Origin: Nakamurella leprariae
Lineage (GTDB): Bacteria; Actinomycetota; Actinomycetes; Mycobacteriales; Nakamurellaceae
DNA length: 64,000 nt
Direction of reading: 5' to 3'
NCBI RefSeq assembly: GCF_016918035.1
Contig: NZ_JAERWK010000003.1
Span: 62,001-126,000 of the forward strand
The notes below the pieces were generated by a model that ran no database searches, was not told the DNA's origin, and worked only from the letters and a program-made list of their open reading frames with translations. The position numbers were made by a program, and so were the translations under genes. This document shows positions 41,141-50,367 of the stretch, piece by piece (position 1 is the stretch's first letter; each line of letters begins with the position of its first letter).

Positions 41141-42319
41141 ATGCCGTTCCCGCGAGTCGGCCCACGCCGGCCCGACCCCACCCGGCCCCGCATCTCGAAC
41201 CCGGCGCCGATCCTCGCCGGGCTGCTGGCCGTGGCCGTGCTGCTGGTCGGCTGCTCGACCGCAGGCCCGGACGTCCCGACCACCTCGGCAGCGCCGCCGG
41301 AGACCACCACGAGCAGCTCCGACTCCACGACGATCGCGCCGTCGACGACGCCGACGCCGCTGTCGCCCACCACTCTGCCCACCACGACCGAGACCGGGGC
41401 GACCGTGCCGTTCCGCACCGTGGTTCCGGGCAGCGGCGACGGGCTCCGCATCGGCCTGGTCGCGCCCACCACCGCGGACGCGTTCGGCCGGGCCGTCACC
41501 GACTCGGTGGTCGCGCAGGCGGAGATCGCCGGGGCGGACCTCGTCCGGTGCGACCCGGGCGACGACGCCGCCCTGTTGCTGGAGTGTGCGCAGCGCATGG
41601 CCACCCAGCAGGTCGACGGCTGGATCGCCATCCCGCCGCCCGACCTGGGCGACGCCTTCTGCACCGCCGGCCCGCAGGACGTGCCGCTCATCGCCATCGC
41701 CCCACGGGCGGTGCGCTGCCAGACCGCGCGGATCGGCACCGACGAGCTGCAGGCCGGATTCCTGGCCGGGAGCGCACTGGGCCGTTCGGCCCGACTGACG
41801 GCCGACTGCTCGTACGACGCGCTGGTCCTGATCACCAACTCGGCCACTGGGTCGACCGCCACCCGGCGCCTGGCCGGCATCCGCACCGGGTTCGCCTCGG
41901 AGTGCCCCGGGCCGCTGGACGACGCCGTGCAGGTGGACGCGGCCACCCAGGACATCGCCTACCGCGGGTTCACGGCAGCCCTGACCGGGGTACCCGCCGA
42001 CGGTCGGGTGCTGGTCGCGGCGGTCGACGACGTCGGCGCCCTGGGCGTCGCCGCCGCGCTCGACGACACCGACACCCGGACGGTCACGCTGGCCGCGGTG
42101 GGCGCCGACCAGCAGGCCCGCTGCCGGATCCTGGACACCCCGCAGTGGCTCGGCGACACCGCCCTGTTCCCGGACCGCTACGGGGAGGTCGCGGTCCCCG
42201 CGCTGCTGGACGCCCTGGCCGGGAAGGCGCTGCCGCGGATCATCTCGCTGGAGACGACGTTCGTGACGGCCGAGACCGTCGGCGACGTGTACGACCTCGA
42301 CGATTGTCCGGCGCAGTGA
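41141..42319 (+). CDS. Sugar ABC transporter substrate-binding lipoprotein (periplasmic-binding-protein-type)
   Basis: A 392-residue lipoprotein. The signal ends in LLVGC, a Ser/Thr/Pro linker of about 50 residues follows, and the mature domain (GDGLRIGLVAPTTADAFGRAV, LIAIAPRAVRC, RIGTDELQAGFLAG, LITNSATGSTATRRLAGI) has the Rossmann-like RbsB/LacI effector fold. Numerous Cys residues are unusual for this family and may form disulfides. It overlaps the permease gene by GTGA, so the two are coupled. The sugar is unknown. Confidence 0.82.
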   Translation: MPFPRVGPRRPDPTRPRISNPAPILAGLLAVAVLLVGCSTAGPDVPTTSAAPPETTTSSSDSTTIAPSTTPTPLSPTTLPTTTETGATVPFRTVVPGSGDGLRIGLVAPTTADAFGRAVTDSVVAQAEIAGADLVRCDPGDDAALLLECAQRMATQQVDGWIAIPPPDLGDAFCTAGPQDVPLIAIAPRAVRCQTARIGTDELQAGFLAGSALGRSARLTADCSYDALVLITNSATGSTATRRLAGIRTGFASECPGPLDDAVQVDAATQDIAYRGFTAALTGVPADGRVLVAAVDDVGALGVAAALDDTDTRTVTLAAVGADQQARCRILDTPQWLGDTALFPDRYGEVAVPALLDALAGKALPRIISLETTFVTAETVGDVYDLDDCPAQ

Positions 42320-43434
42320 CGGCCACACAGCCGGCCCGGCCGGACGGGTCGGACGGGTCGGCGCGACGCGTGCGGCGGATCACCGTCGCCCGCATCACGC
42401 TCGCCCTCGGTGCGGTGCTGGCCTTCGTGGTGTGTGCCCTGGCCAGCCCGTTCTTCCTGACCGTGGACAACCTGGCCAACCTGCTCGACGACCTCGCCCT
42501 CACCGGCATCGTGGCCGTCCCGGCCACGTTCCTGATCATGAGCGGCCACGTGGACCTGTCGGTCGGCGCGGCGGCGGCCTTCAGCGGGGTGGTGATGGCC
42601 GATCTGGCCGGCGATGTCGGGCTGCTACCCGCGGTGGCCCTGGCCGTCGGCACCGGCCTGGTCATCGGGCTCATCAACGGTCTGGTCGTCACCGGGGCGC
42701 GGATCGACAGCGTGCTGACCACGTTCGCGGCCATGGCGCTGCTGCGCGCGCTGGCGTACCTGGTGCCCAGCGGGCTGGGCATCGCGGTCGCCGGCTTCCG
42801 CACCCTGGGGCACACGTCGCTGCCCTTCGACCTGTCGCTGCCGATCATCATCTTCGGCGTGCTGGCGGTGGTCGGGGCGCTGCTGTCGAGGTTCTCAATC
42901 GGCCGGCGGACCCGGCAGATCGGATCGCTGCCCGTCGCGGCCCGCTACGACGCCGGGCCGGACCGCCGCTGGATCATCGGCCTGTTCGCGGTGTCGGGGC
43001 TGGCCGCTGCGCTGGTCGGGCTGATCCGGACCTCGCAGCTGGGCACCGGGCTGCCGACCGCCTCCACCGGCCTCGAGCTCACCGTGGTGGCGGCGGTGCT
43101 GCTCGGCGGCGAGCGGGTGGCCGGCGGCCGCGGATCGGTGATCGGCACCGTGCTGGCCCTGGTCTTCATGGCCATCGTCGACAACGGCCTGTCCCTGGCC
43201 AACGTGACGGCCTACGCGACCCAGGTGTTCCACGCGGCGCTGCTGGTCGTGGCGCTCATCCTGGCCCGGCCACGCCGCCGGTTCCGTCGGCGGGACCCGG
43301 ACCACGACGGCGGTCGGCGGGGCGTCACCGGAGCGCCGGAGCCCGCCGACGGCCGGGCCGATGACCGGACAGCACGCGGGGCCGACCACCGAGCGGCGCT
43401 CCGACCGGCCGAGGATGGTCCACCCCGTCCCTGA
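42316..43434 (+). CDS. Sugar ABC transporter permease (RbsC-like)
   Basis: A 372-residue permease with about 8-10 helices. It starts (GTG, overlapping the previous stop) with a short cytoplasmic N-terminus and ITLALGAVLAFVVCALASPFF, followed by GIVAVPATFLIMSGHVDLSVGAAAAFSGV and TGLVIGLINGLVVTGARID, the RbsC signature. The late AAVLLGGERVAGGRGSVIG matches the fragment at the left window edge. The C-terminal 60 residues are a polar, low-complexity tail. No ATPase gene is adjacent; it would need a shared RbsA-type partner. Confidence 0.85.
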   Translation: MTATQPARPDGSDGSARRVRRITVARITLALGAVLAFVVCALASPFFLTVDNLANLLDDLALTGIVAVPATFLIMSGHVDLSVGAAAAFSGVVMADLAGDVGLLPAVALAVGTGLVIGLINGLVVTGARIDSVLTTFAAMALLRALAYLVPSGLGIAVAGFRTLGHTSLPFDLSLPIIIFGVLAVVGALLSRFSIGRRTRQIGSLPVAARYDAGPDRRWIIGLFAVSGLAAALVGLIRTSQLGTGLPTASTGLELTVVAAVLLGGERVAGGRGSVIGTVLALVFMAIVDNGLSLANVTAYATQVFHAALLVVALILARPRRRFRRRDPDHDGGRRGVTGAPEPADGRADDRTARGADHRAALRPAEDGPPRP

Positions 43435-43653
43435 CCGGGAAAACACCCGCCGTCGTCGCCCGGACGGGCGAACGGCGGCCGTCGCAGCGACCGCAGCTCC
43501 GGACCCGGCGATGCAGCACATCATCCGTCCGCGGGACCGCGTCGACGATCACCGTCGCTGACGTGATCAGCGGGTCGTTGCAGACCGCACCGGGAGTGGG
43601 TCGCCGCGGGACGCGGTGATCATCGCCACGTCCCGCGCTGGCACACTGCCCCG

Positions 43654-45426
43654 ATGTCAGCTCCGACGGAGAAGCCCGGCTACGCCGGTCCCGGCGACCC
43701 GTCCGCGTCGGCGGACGACGACCAGGTCGTCATCACGCCCGCCTCCACGGCCGACCTGCCGGCCATCTTCCGGCTCCGTCACGAGGTCTACGCGCTCGAA
43801 CTCGGGCAGCACCCGCCGAACGATGACGGCACGCTCAGCGACGGACTCGACGGCCGCAACCAATACCTGATGGCCCGGTCCGGAACCACGCTCGAAGGGT
43901 TCGTCAGCATCACGCCACCCGAGGCGGGACGGTGGTCGTTGGACAAGTACCTGGACCGCGCGCAGTTGCCGTTCGCGACCGACGACACCGTGTTCGAGGT
44001 CCGACTGCTCACCGTCCGCCCCGGCCGTCGCGGCCGCCGGGTCGCCCACCGGCTCATGGCCGCGGCGCTGCGTGAGGTCCGGCGGGCGGGCGGCACCCGG
44101 ATCGTCGGGATGGGACGCGACGACCTGATGGACCTGTACCGCAGTGTGGGACTGGGCCCGCTCGGCATCCCGATCACCAGCGGCGCGGTCCGGTTCGAGG
44201 CGATGACCGCCACGGTCGCCGAGTTGGTGGCACACGCGCAGATGGTCGGCATCCCGGAGTTCGACGACGGGGCGAGCGATGCCGCCACGGACCCGTCCCG
44301 GACCGACGACAGCTGCCTGCACGGCGGCGCCTTCTTCGGTGCCATCGGCGAGGACTTCGCCGACCTGGACCGGCGGCGCGAGGTGATCAACGCCGATGTG
44401 CTCGACGCCTGGTTCCCGCCGGCGCCGGGCGTCGTCACGGCGTTGACCGACCACCTGCCGTGGCTGCTGTCCACGTCGCCGCCCACGGACGGCCGCGGGC
44501 TGGTCGACGCGATCGCCGCCGTCCGCGGGCTCGACCCGGCGGCCGTGCTCGTCGGCGCCGGATCCTCGGCGTTGATCTACCTGGCGTTCGGACGCTGGTT
44601 GTCGCCGTCGTCGCGGGTGCTGCTGCCCGACCCGACCTACGGCGAGTACGCGCACGTGCTCGAGCACGTCATCGGCTGCCGGGTCGACCGGTTCCCGCTG
44701 CACCGCGGCGACGGGTACCGGCTCGATCCGCACCGTCTGGTGGCCGCAGCCGCGGATCACGACCTGCTGGTGCTGGTCAACCCGAACAGCCCCACCGGGC
44801 AGTACGTCCCGGGCGACGAACTGGCCGACGCACTCGGGCGGCTAGCGCCGACCACCCGGGTCTGGATCGACGAGACGTACGTCGACCATCCGGCCGGCAG
44901 CCGCTCGCTGGAGCGGTTCGCCGCCGCGTCCGACTCGGTGACGGTCGTCAAGTCGATGTCCAAGGCCTACGCGCTCTCCGGCGCCCGGGTCGCCTACCTG
45001 GCCGGGCCGCCGGCCCAGCTCGCCGCCCTGCGCCGGTGGACGCCGCCGTGGGCGGTCAGCCTGCCCGCTCAGGTGGCTGCGGTCCGCGCCCTGGCCGATC
45101 CCGGGTACTACCAGGCCCGGTGGCACGAGACATCAACTCTCCGAGTCGATCTGGAACGGCGCCTGCGCCTGCTCGGCCTCGCGGTGGTGCCCGGAACGGC
45201 GAACTTCGTGCTGGCCCACCTGCCCGACGACGGTCCCGACGCCGCGACGGTCGTGCGCCGCTGCGCCGCGGCCGGCGTGTTCCTCCGGGACGTCGGGGCC
45301 ATGGGCACCGCGCTCGGCGACCGCGCGCTGCGGGTCGCCGTCAAGGACGGGCCCAGCGCCGATCGGATGCTGTCCGTCCTCAGCCGGGCGCTGGCTCCGA
45401 CCGGGGGGACGTCGTCCGCCCGCTGA
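43654..45426 (+). CDS. Two-domain fusion: N-terminal GNAT acyltransferase and C-terminal PLP aminotransferase
   Basis: A 590-residue bifunctional protein. Residues about 20-200 are a GNAT-like domain (TADLPAIFRLRHEVYALELG, GRNQYLMARSG, FEVRLLTVRPGRRGRRVAHRLM) similar to N-acyl amino acid synthase or autoinducer-synthase-type GNATs. Residues about 230-585 are a class I/II aminotransferase of the histidinol-phosphate aminotransferase type (VGAGSSALIYLAFGR, LPDPTYGEY, LVNPNSPTGQYVPG), with the PLP lysine at about 437 in VVKSMSKAYALSGAR. The ATG at 43654 fits, with no clear upstream partner. The two activities would act on the same amine or amino acid, but the substrate is unknown. Confidence 0.85.
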   Translation: MSAPTEKPGYAGPGDPSASADDDQVVITPASTADLPAIFRLRHEVYALELGQHPPNDDGTLSDGLDGRNQYLMARSGTTLEGFVSITPPEAGRWSLDKYLDRAQLPFATDDTVFEVRLLTVRPGRRGRRVAHRLMAAALREVRRAGGTRIVGMGRDDLMDLYRSVGLGPLGIPITSGAVRFEAMTATVAELVAHAQMVGIPEFDDGASDAATDPSRTDDSCLHGGAFFGAIGEDFADLDRRREVINADVLDAWFPPAPGVVTALTDHLPWLLSTSPPTDGRGLVDAIAAVRGLDPAAVLVGAGSSALIYLAFGRWLSPSSRVLLPDPTYGEYAHVLEHVIGCRVDRFPLHRGDGYRLDPHRLVAAAADHDLLVLVNPNSPTGQYVPGDELADALGRLAPTTRVWIDETYVDHPAGSRSLERFAAASDSVTVVKSMSKAYALSGARVAYLAGPPAQLAALRRWTPPWAVSLPAQVAAVRALADPGYYQARWHETSTLRVDLERRLRLLGLAVVPGTANFVLAHLPDDGPDAATVVRRCAAAGVFLRDVGAMGTALGDRALRVAVKDGPSADRMLSVLSRALAPTGGTSSAR

Positions 45427-46015
45427 GCCACCAGGCCAGCAGCGTGAACACCGGCGCGGCCAGGACGTCCACCGTCCAGTGCACGTGCTGGGCCAGCAGC
45501 ATGCCGGCCACCGCGACCGCGGCGCCGATGAGCGGCCACCGCATCCACCGCGGCCGGGCCAGCAGCACCAGCAGCGTCATCACCGCCGTGTGCCCGGAGA
45601 AGAACAGGTCCCGGGTCAGCGGCTCCGCGCCCGGGTAGAGCAGCTGGTTGACCGGATCGACCAACAGCACCAGGTCCGGTGGTGGGTCCAACGGGACCAG
45701 CCCGATCGTCGTCATCCGCAGAGCGACCATGAACACCGCGGCGTGCAGCCCGCGGACCACCAGCCGGGGTCGCCGGCGCAGGCCCAGCAGCACCACGGCG
45801 AGCGCCGTGTACTGCAGCGCGAAGATCGGCCCGGACAGTTGCGCGGGTCCCAGCCAGGCCAGCACCGCGTCCCCCGGCACCGCGCCGGGCCGGTGCTCGA
45901 CGGCCCGGAAGACCTGCGGCACCACCACGGTCAGCAGCGCCGCGGCCGCCAGGCCGACGGCGAGTTCACGACGCCACGACGTCGAGCGCCAGGCGCGACG
46001 CCACACCTGCAGCAC
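45380..46015 (-). CDS. PAP2-type phosphatase-like membrane protein
   Basis: A 211-residue membrane protein with several helices. The C-terminal part carries the PAP2 signature in RDLFFSGHTAVMTLLVLLARP (with SGHT) and LAQHVHWTVDVLAAPVF (HxxxD). Typical members dephosphorylate lipid phosphates or transfer head groups at the outer membrane face. The GTG at 46015 is the start, 14 bp after the GntR-type stop. Its 3' end overlaps the convergent fusion gene by 47 bp. Confidence 0.75.
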   Translation of the reverse strand: MLQVWRRAWRSTSWRRELAVGLAAAALLTVVVPQVFRAVEHRPGAVPGDAVLAWLGPAQLSGPIFALQYTALAVVLLGLRRRPRLVVRGLHAAVFMVALRMTTIGLVPLDPPPDLVLLVDPVNQLLYPGAEPLTRDLFFSGHTAVMTLLVLLARPRWMRWPLIGAAVAVAGMLLAQHVHWTVDVLAAPVFTLLAWWLSGRTTSPRSEPAPG

Positions 46016-46029
46016 GGTGGTCGCGCCGC

Positions 46030-46776
46030 TCAGCCGGATCCCAGACTCTCGGCCAACCGCAGGTCGGCGGCGTCCATCAGTGCCTGCATCGACCGCTCGG
46101 CCCGATCGGGATCGCCGTCGCGGATCGCCTCGTGGACCGCCTCGTGCTCCCGCAACGTGGCCGCCATGGTGCCCTCGACCCGCAGCGTCCGGTCGAACCA
46201 GGCCAGCAGCAGCGAGCGCACCCCGCGCAGCAGATCGGCCAGCACGGTGTTGCCGGCCAGTGCGGCCACCTCCAGGTGGAAGTCGAGGTCGGCCTGGACG
46301 AACGTCTCGACCGATCCCGCGGTACGCATGCGGGCGACGATCGCGCCGAGCCGGTCCAGGCCGGCGGCATCGGCCCGGTCCGCGGCCAGCCGCGCGGCCA
46401 GCACCTCCAGGTGCTCCCGGATCTCGACCAGGTCCTGGGTGCCGGGCTCGCCGAGCATCAAACCCCACTGCAGCGCCTGGGAGAGCAGTTCCGTGCTCGG
46501 CTGTCGCAGGTAGGACCCGGAGCCGGGGCGGATCTCGATGATGCCGAGCAGGTCGAGCGCGGCCATCGCCTCGCGCAACGTCGACCGGCTCACCTGCAAC
46601 GTGGCGGCGAGTTCGCGCTCGGCCGGCAACCGGGTCCCGGACGCGAACCCACCCGAGGTCAGTTCCGCGAGCAGTCGGCGGGCGACCGCGCTGACCGCCG
46701 ACGTGCGCTGGAACGGCGAGGTGTCACCCGCCGGGAACGGCATCCGCACGCCATCTCCGGTCTGCTGTGCCGACAT
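46030..46776 (-). CDS. FadR/GntR-family transcriptional regulator
   Basis: A 248-residue regulator. The winged helix is clear (LLAELTSGGFASGTRLPAERE, LQVSRSTLREAMAALDLLGIIEIRPGSGSYL), followed by a FadR-type (FCD) all-helical effector domain with the metal-binding DLDFHLEVAALAGN and HEAVHEAIRDGDPDRAERSM. The ligand is often an organic acid. It lies divergent from an ACS-family MFS transporter, with an 18-bp perfect palindrome between them (46853-46870), and so probably controls uptake of an organic anion. Confidence 0.88.
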   Translation of the reverse strand: MSAQQTGDGVRMPFPAGDTSPFQRTSAVSAVARRLLAELTSGGFASGTRLPAERELAATLQVSRSTLREAMAALDLLGIIEIRPGSGSYLRQPSTELLSQALQWGLMLGEPGTQDLVEIREHLEVLAARLAADRADAAGLDRLGAIVARMRTAGSVETFVQADLDFHLEVAALAGNTVLADLLRGVRSLLLAWFDRTLRVEGTMAATLREHEAVHEAIRDGDPDRAERSMQALMDAADLRLAESLGSG

Positions 46777-46839
46777 CGCCGTCTCCTGTCGCGAGCTCGG
46801 CCTCGAGGTCGTCCATGATCACCCGGCCGATCGCGACGC

Positions 46840-46870
46840 AGGGTAGCGGAACTGGTGGACCGGTCCACCA
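46840..46870. promoter_or_regulatory. GntR-type perfect palindromic operator (18 bp) and regulator promoter
   Basis: TGGTGGACCGGTCCACCA (46853-46870) is a perfect 18-bp palindrome with the TGGT...ACCA ends typical of FadR-type sites. A minus-strand TACCCT -10 (46845-46840) lies next to it, and the -35 region falls inside the palindrome, which fits autorepression of the regulator. The 316-bp intergenic region otherwise holds only the MFS promoter. Confidence 0.7.
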
Positions 46871-46916
46871 CCCCCGCCGGGCTTCCGGTCGAGTGGAACG
46901 ACCGATCCTGAATTGG

Positions 46917-46945
46917 TTGACCAGTTGACCGCACTGACCTACCGT
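46917..46945 (+). promoter_or_regulatory. Promoter of the ACS-family MFS gene with repeated TTGACC
   Basis: TTGACC (46917-46922), a 17-bp spacer and TACCGT (46940-46945) read toward the MFS gene. A second TTGACC lies at 46925-46930, so GTTGACC is directly repeated with an 8-bp period. A TGGT-TG-ACCA element overlaps it and could be a second, weaker regulator site. Confidence 0.5.
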
Positions 46946-47092
46946 TGCCCGGTCATGCCGGCCGGTGATGGCGAAGCAACCCGCCCGCGGCCGGCCTTCT
47001 CAGCCGGAGCGACGTGGCGGTCGCGCGCAGTCGTGACCCCGGGGCGTCGTCGTGCCCCCGACCGCCGTCGGCGCCAGACACAGGAGTGGGCG

Positions 47093-48463
47093 ATGGACGC
47101 ATCAAGCCGGAGCACGGGCGCGCTCGAGCGCTCGGCGATCAGGAAGGTCTCGCTGCGGCTGGTGCCGTTCGTCGCGTTGATGTTCTTCATCAACTACCTG
47201 GACCGGACCGCGATCTCGTTCGCCGGACCGAACGGGATGAACGAGGACCTCACCCTCTCGGCGGCCCAGTTCGGCTTCGCCTCGGGCGTCTTCTTCATCG
47301 GGTACATCATCCTCGAGGTGCCCAGCAACCTGGCGCTGCACAAGTTCGGCGCCCGGCGCTGGCTGGCCCGGATCATGGTCAGCTGGGGCATCGTGGCCGC
47401 CCTGTTCGCCTGGGTGAGCAGCGCCGAGGGCCTGTACGTGCTGCGCTTCCTGCTCGGCGTGGCCGAGGCCGGGTTCTTCCCGGGCGCCATCCTGTTCCTG
47501 TCGACCTGGGTGCCGGCCGCACACCGGGCCAAGATCCTGGCGCTGTTCTACCTGGCCCAGCCGTTGACCACCGTGCTCGGCGCCCCGCTCGCCGGCTGGC
47601 TGATGACGCACGACGGCTTCCTCGGCCTGGCCGGCTGGCGGTTCATGTTCCTGGCCGTCGCCGTCCCGGCCATCGTCGTCGGCGTCATCGCCTGGTTCTA
47701 CCTGCCCGACCGGCCGAACAGGGCCAGGTGGCTGTCCCAGCCCGAGCAGGAATGGCTCGAGGGCGCGCTGGCCACCGAGCGGGAGACCAAGGACTCCGGC
47801 GGCTCGCACAGCTTCCGATCCGTGCTCGACAACGGCCGGGTCTGGGCCCTGTGCTTCGTCTACTTCGGCTTCATCTACGGCCTGTACGCCCTGGCGTTCT
47901 TCCTGCCCACGATCATCACCGGGTTCCAGGAGCAGTTCGGCGTCTCGTTCGGCCTGGTCGAACGCGGCCTGATCACCGCGATCCCGTACCTGCCCGCGGC
48001 GATCGTCATGCTGCTCTGGTCGCGGGACGCCACCAGGCGCGGCGTCCGCACCTTTCACATCGCCGTCCCCGCACTCATCGGCGGGATCAGCATCCCGCTG
48101 GCCCTGTACATGGGCTCGCCGACGGCCACCATCGCCGTCATCACCGTCACCGCCTGCGCGATCTTCGCGGCCCTGCCGAACTTCTGGACGATCCCCTCCC
48201 GGTTCCTCACCGGCGCGGCGGCGGCGGCGGGCATCGCGCTCATCAACACCTTCGGCAACATCGCCGGCTTCGCGGCCGGCTATGCGACCGGCGGGCTGCG
48301 CAACCTGTCCGGCTCGTACACGCTGCCGATGTTCGTGGTCGGCGGCTTCATGCTGCTGTCGGCGATCCTGATGGTCGGCCTGGACCGGCGGGCCAAGTCG
48401 ACCGGGGGCCGGCCGGGCGAGCACGGTCCCGACGTCGACGCCCACACCAAGGCCGTCGGCTGA
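47093..48463 (+). CDS. ACS-family MFS transporter (organic anion uptake)
   Basis: A 456-residue MFS permease of the anion:cation symporter type. Helix 1 is [22 protein letters not shown], with the NYLDR motif typical of GudP/ExuT-like carriers. [44 protein letters not shown] and [19 protein letters not shown] are family hallmarks. Known members take up hexarates, tartrate, phthalate or pantothenate. The ATG at 47093 follows caggag. Control by the adjacent FadR-type regulator is likely. The 3' end is followed by a giant GC hairpin. Confidence 0.88.
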   Translation: MDASSRSTGALERSAIRKVSLRLVPFVALMFFINYLDRTAISFAGPNGMNEDLTLSAAQFGFASGVFFIGYIILEVPSNLALHKFGARRWLARIMVSWGIVAALFAWVSSAEGLYVLRFLLGVAEAGFFPGAILFLSTWVPAAHRAKILALFYLAQPLTTVLGAPLAGWLMTHDGFLGLAGWRFMFLAVAVPAIVVGVIAWFYLPDRPNRARWLSQPEQEWLEGALATERETKDSGGSHSFRSVLDNGRVWALCFVYFGFIYGLYALAFFLPTIITGFQEQFGVSFGLVERGLITAIPYLPAAIVMLLWSRDATRRGVRTFHIAVPALIGGISIPLALYMGSPTATIAVITVTACAIFAALPNFWTIPSRFLTGAAAAAGIALINTFGNIAGFAAGYATGGLRNLSGSYTLPMFVVGGFMLLSAILMVGLDRRAKSTGGRPGEHGPDVDAHTKAVG

Positions 48464-48492
48464 GCTCCGGCGCCACCGCATCGCGAGACGGG

Positions 48493-48541
48493 CGCCGCCC
48501 CCCCCCCCCCCGCGGGGGGGGGCGGCGGCGTGGCGGGGGGG
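48493..48541. terminator. Homopolymer C14/G9 hairpin (14-bp all-GC stem) after the MFS gene
   Basis: A run of 14 C (48498-48511), GC, then 9 G (48514-48522) and flanking CGCCG/CGGCG lets bases 48493-48506 pair perfectly with 48514-48527 around a 7-base loop. A second G run follows at 48535-48541. It lies 30 bp after the MFS stop and 20-60 bp before the selO start, with no U-tract. It could act as a terminator, but homopolymer runs this long are also prone to length errors and slippage. Confidence 0.5.
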
Positions 48542-48557
48542 CGGGCCCCACCGTACA

Positions 48558-50045
48558 GTGGTGGAGGTGAGCATCGCGCCGGCCCAGACCGCGACGTCGA
48601 CCGTGTCGTTGCAGCACCGCTTCGCCACCGAGCTGCCCGAACTGGCCCTGTCGTGGCAGGCGGTCGAGACGCCGCAGCCACGGCTGCTGGCCCTGAACGG
48701 GCCGGTCGCGGCCGCGGTCGGGCTGGACGTCGACTGGCTGCGGACACCCGAGGGCGTCGGCCTGCTCACCGGAACCCGGGTGCCGGACGGGGCCGCCCCC
48801 GTCGCCCAGGCCTACGCCGGCCACCAGTTCGGCGGCTACAGCCCCCGGCTCGGCGACGGGCGGGCCCTGTTGCTCGGGGAACTCACCGACGGCGCCGGCC
48901 GGCTGCGCGACCTGCACCTCAAGGGCTCCGGTCGCACGCCGTTCTCCCGCGGCGGCGACGGCCTGGCCGCGGTCGGTCCGATGCTGCGGGAGTACGTCAT
49001 CAGTGAGGCCATGCACGCCCTCGGTGTGCCCACCACGCGGTCGTTGGCCGTGGTCTCGACCGGCCGCCCCGTGCAGCGGGAGACCCTGCTGCCCGGCGCC
49101 GTCCTCGCTCGGGTGGCGGCCAGCCACCTGCGCGTCGGGTCGTTCCAGTACGCCCGCGCCACCGGGGATCCCGAGCTGCTGCGGCGGCTGACCGATCACG
49201 CGATCGCCCGGCACCATCCCGCCGCCGCGGACGCCGAGATCCCGGCGCTGGCCCTGTTCGAGGCGGTGGTCGCGGCGCAGGCGACGCTGGTCGCGCGGTG
49301 GATGCTGCTCGGCTTCATCCACGGCGTGATGAACACCGACAACATGACCATCTCCGGCGAGACCATCGACTACGGCCCGTGCGCCTTCCTGGACGCCTTC
49401 GACCCGACGACGGTCTACAGCTCCATCGACGAGGGCGGGCGCTACCAGTACCGCAACCAGCCGGTCGTGGCCGAGTGGAACCTGGCCAGGTTCGCCGAGA
49501 CGCTGCTCCCGCTCATCGACGCCGATCAGGAGGCCGCCGTCCCGCGCGCCGTCGCGGTGCTGGAGACCTTCCGCCCGCGGTACAGCGACGCCTGGTCGGC
49601 CGGCATGCAGGCCAAGCTCGGTCTGCCGGACGGTCTCGACGAGGCGGTGGCCGCCGCGCTCATCGACGATCTGCTGGTGCAGATGCAGCGCAGCCACGTC
49701 GACCACACCTCGCTGTTCCGGCGACTGGCCCTGGCCGCCCGGGATGATCGCGAGCCCGCACGTGGTGAGTTCCTCGACCTGGCCGCCATCGACGCCTGGC
49801 TGGACCGCTGGCTCGCGCTCGGCCCCGACGCGGACGCCATGGACCGGGTCAACCCCGTGGTCATCCCCCGCAACCACCTGGTGGAGGAGGCGCTGGCGGC
49901 GGGCACCGACGGCGATCTCGCGCCGTTCGAGCAGCTGCTGGACGCGGTCTCCGCGCCGTTCGACGTCCGGCCCGGCCTCGAGCGGTACGCCGAACCGGCA
50001 CCCCGCGACTTCGCCAGCAGTTACCGCACCTTCTGCGGCACCTGA
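48558..50045 (+). CDS. selO: SelO-type protein adenylyltransferase (UPF0061/YdiU)
   Basis: A 495-residue pseudokinase-fold AMP transferase. Key features: [36 protein letters not shown] with the ATP-contacting Lys, [21 protein letters not shown] with the Glu, and [20 protein letters not shown] with the catalytic Asp and metal ligands. The C-terminus ends YRTFCGT with the redox Cys that replaces Sec in many bacteria. SelO AMPylates proteins on Ser/Thr/Tyr during oxidative stress. The start is uncertain: GTG 48558 or GTG 48567, the latter only 7 bases after a TACAGT element. Confidence 0.9.
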   Translation: MVEVSIAPAQTATSTVSLQHRFATELPELALSWQAVETPQPRLLALNGPVAAAVGLDVDWLRTPEGVGLLTGTRVPDGAAPVAQAYAGHQFGGYSPRLGDGRALLLGELTDGAGRLRDLHLKGSGRTPFSRGGDGLAAVGPMLREYVISEAMHALGVPTTRSLAVVSTGRPVQRETLLPGAVLARVAASHLRVGSFQYARATGDPELLRRLTDHAIARHHPAAADAEIPALALFEAVVAAQATLVARWMLLGFIHGVMNTDNMTISGETIDYGPCAFLDAFDPTTVYSSIDEGGRYQYRNQPVVAEWNLARFAETLLPLIDADQEAAVPRAVAVLETFRPRYSDAWSAGMQAKLGLPDGLDEAVAAALIDDLLVQMQRSHVDHTSLFRRLALAARDDREPARGEFLDLAAIDAWLDRWLALGPDADAMDRVNPVVIPRNHLVEEALAAGTDGDLAPFEQLLDAVSAPFDVRPGLERYAEPAPRDFASSYRTFCGT

Positions 50046-50066
50046 GCCCGGCTCGGGAGCCGTTGC

Positions 50067-50320
50067 TCAGCCCAGCTTCTCGGCCAGCCAGTCGGCGGTC
50101 GCCCGCAGTGTGGACCGGAACTCGGCGCGGTCCGGGGCGTCGGCCTGCAGTTCGTGGCTGGCCCCGTCCACCGTGATGAGCGTGGTGTCGGTGCTGGCCA
50201 CCGCTGCAGGAAGGCGTCGGCCGCCGACGGTGGGACCACCGGGTCGTCGGAGCCGACCATGGTGCGCAGCACCGGTCCGGCGCCGGCCGTCACCCCGGGG
50301 CGAAGTTGCCGCCCGGACGG
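50067..50320 (-). pseudogene. C-terminal fragment of an alpha/beta hydrolase, frameshifted
   Basis: GSDDPVVPPSAADAFLQ in one frame continues in another as TLITVDGASHELQADAPDRA and RATADWLAEKLG before the stop, with a switch near 50207. This is the catalytic Asp/His end of a lipase-like alpha/beta hydrolase; the nucleophile part and start are missing. Confidence 0.6.
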
Positions 50321-50367
50321 GTGATCACCGCAGTCCTGACCTCGCGAGTGTGGGTCGACCGGGCGAT

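Noticed and set aside
41047-42315. The permease frame is open back to 41047, giving a 795-aa product
   Set aside because: It overlaps the binding-protein gene entirely, the sequence is not family-like, and GTG 42316 overlaps the binding-protein stop.
47102-48769. Long minus-strand frame opposite the ACS-family transporter
   Set aside because: Antisense shadow of a clear MFS gene.
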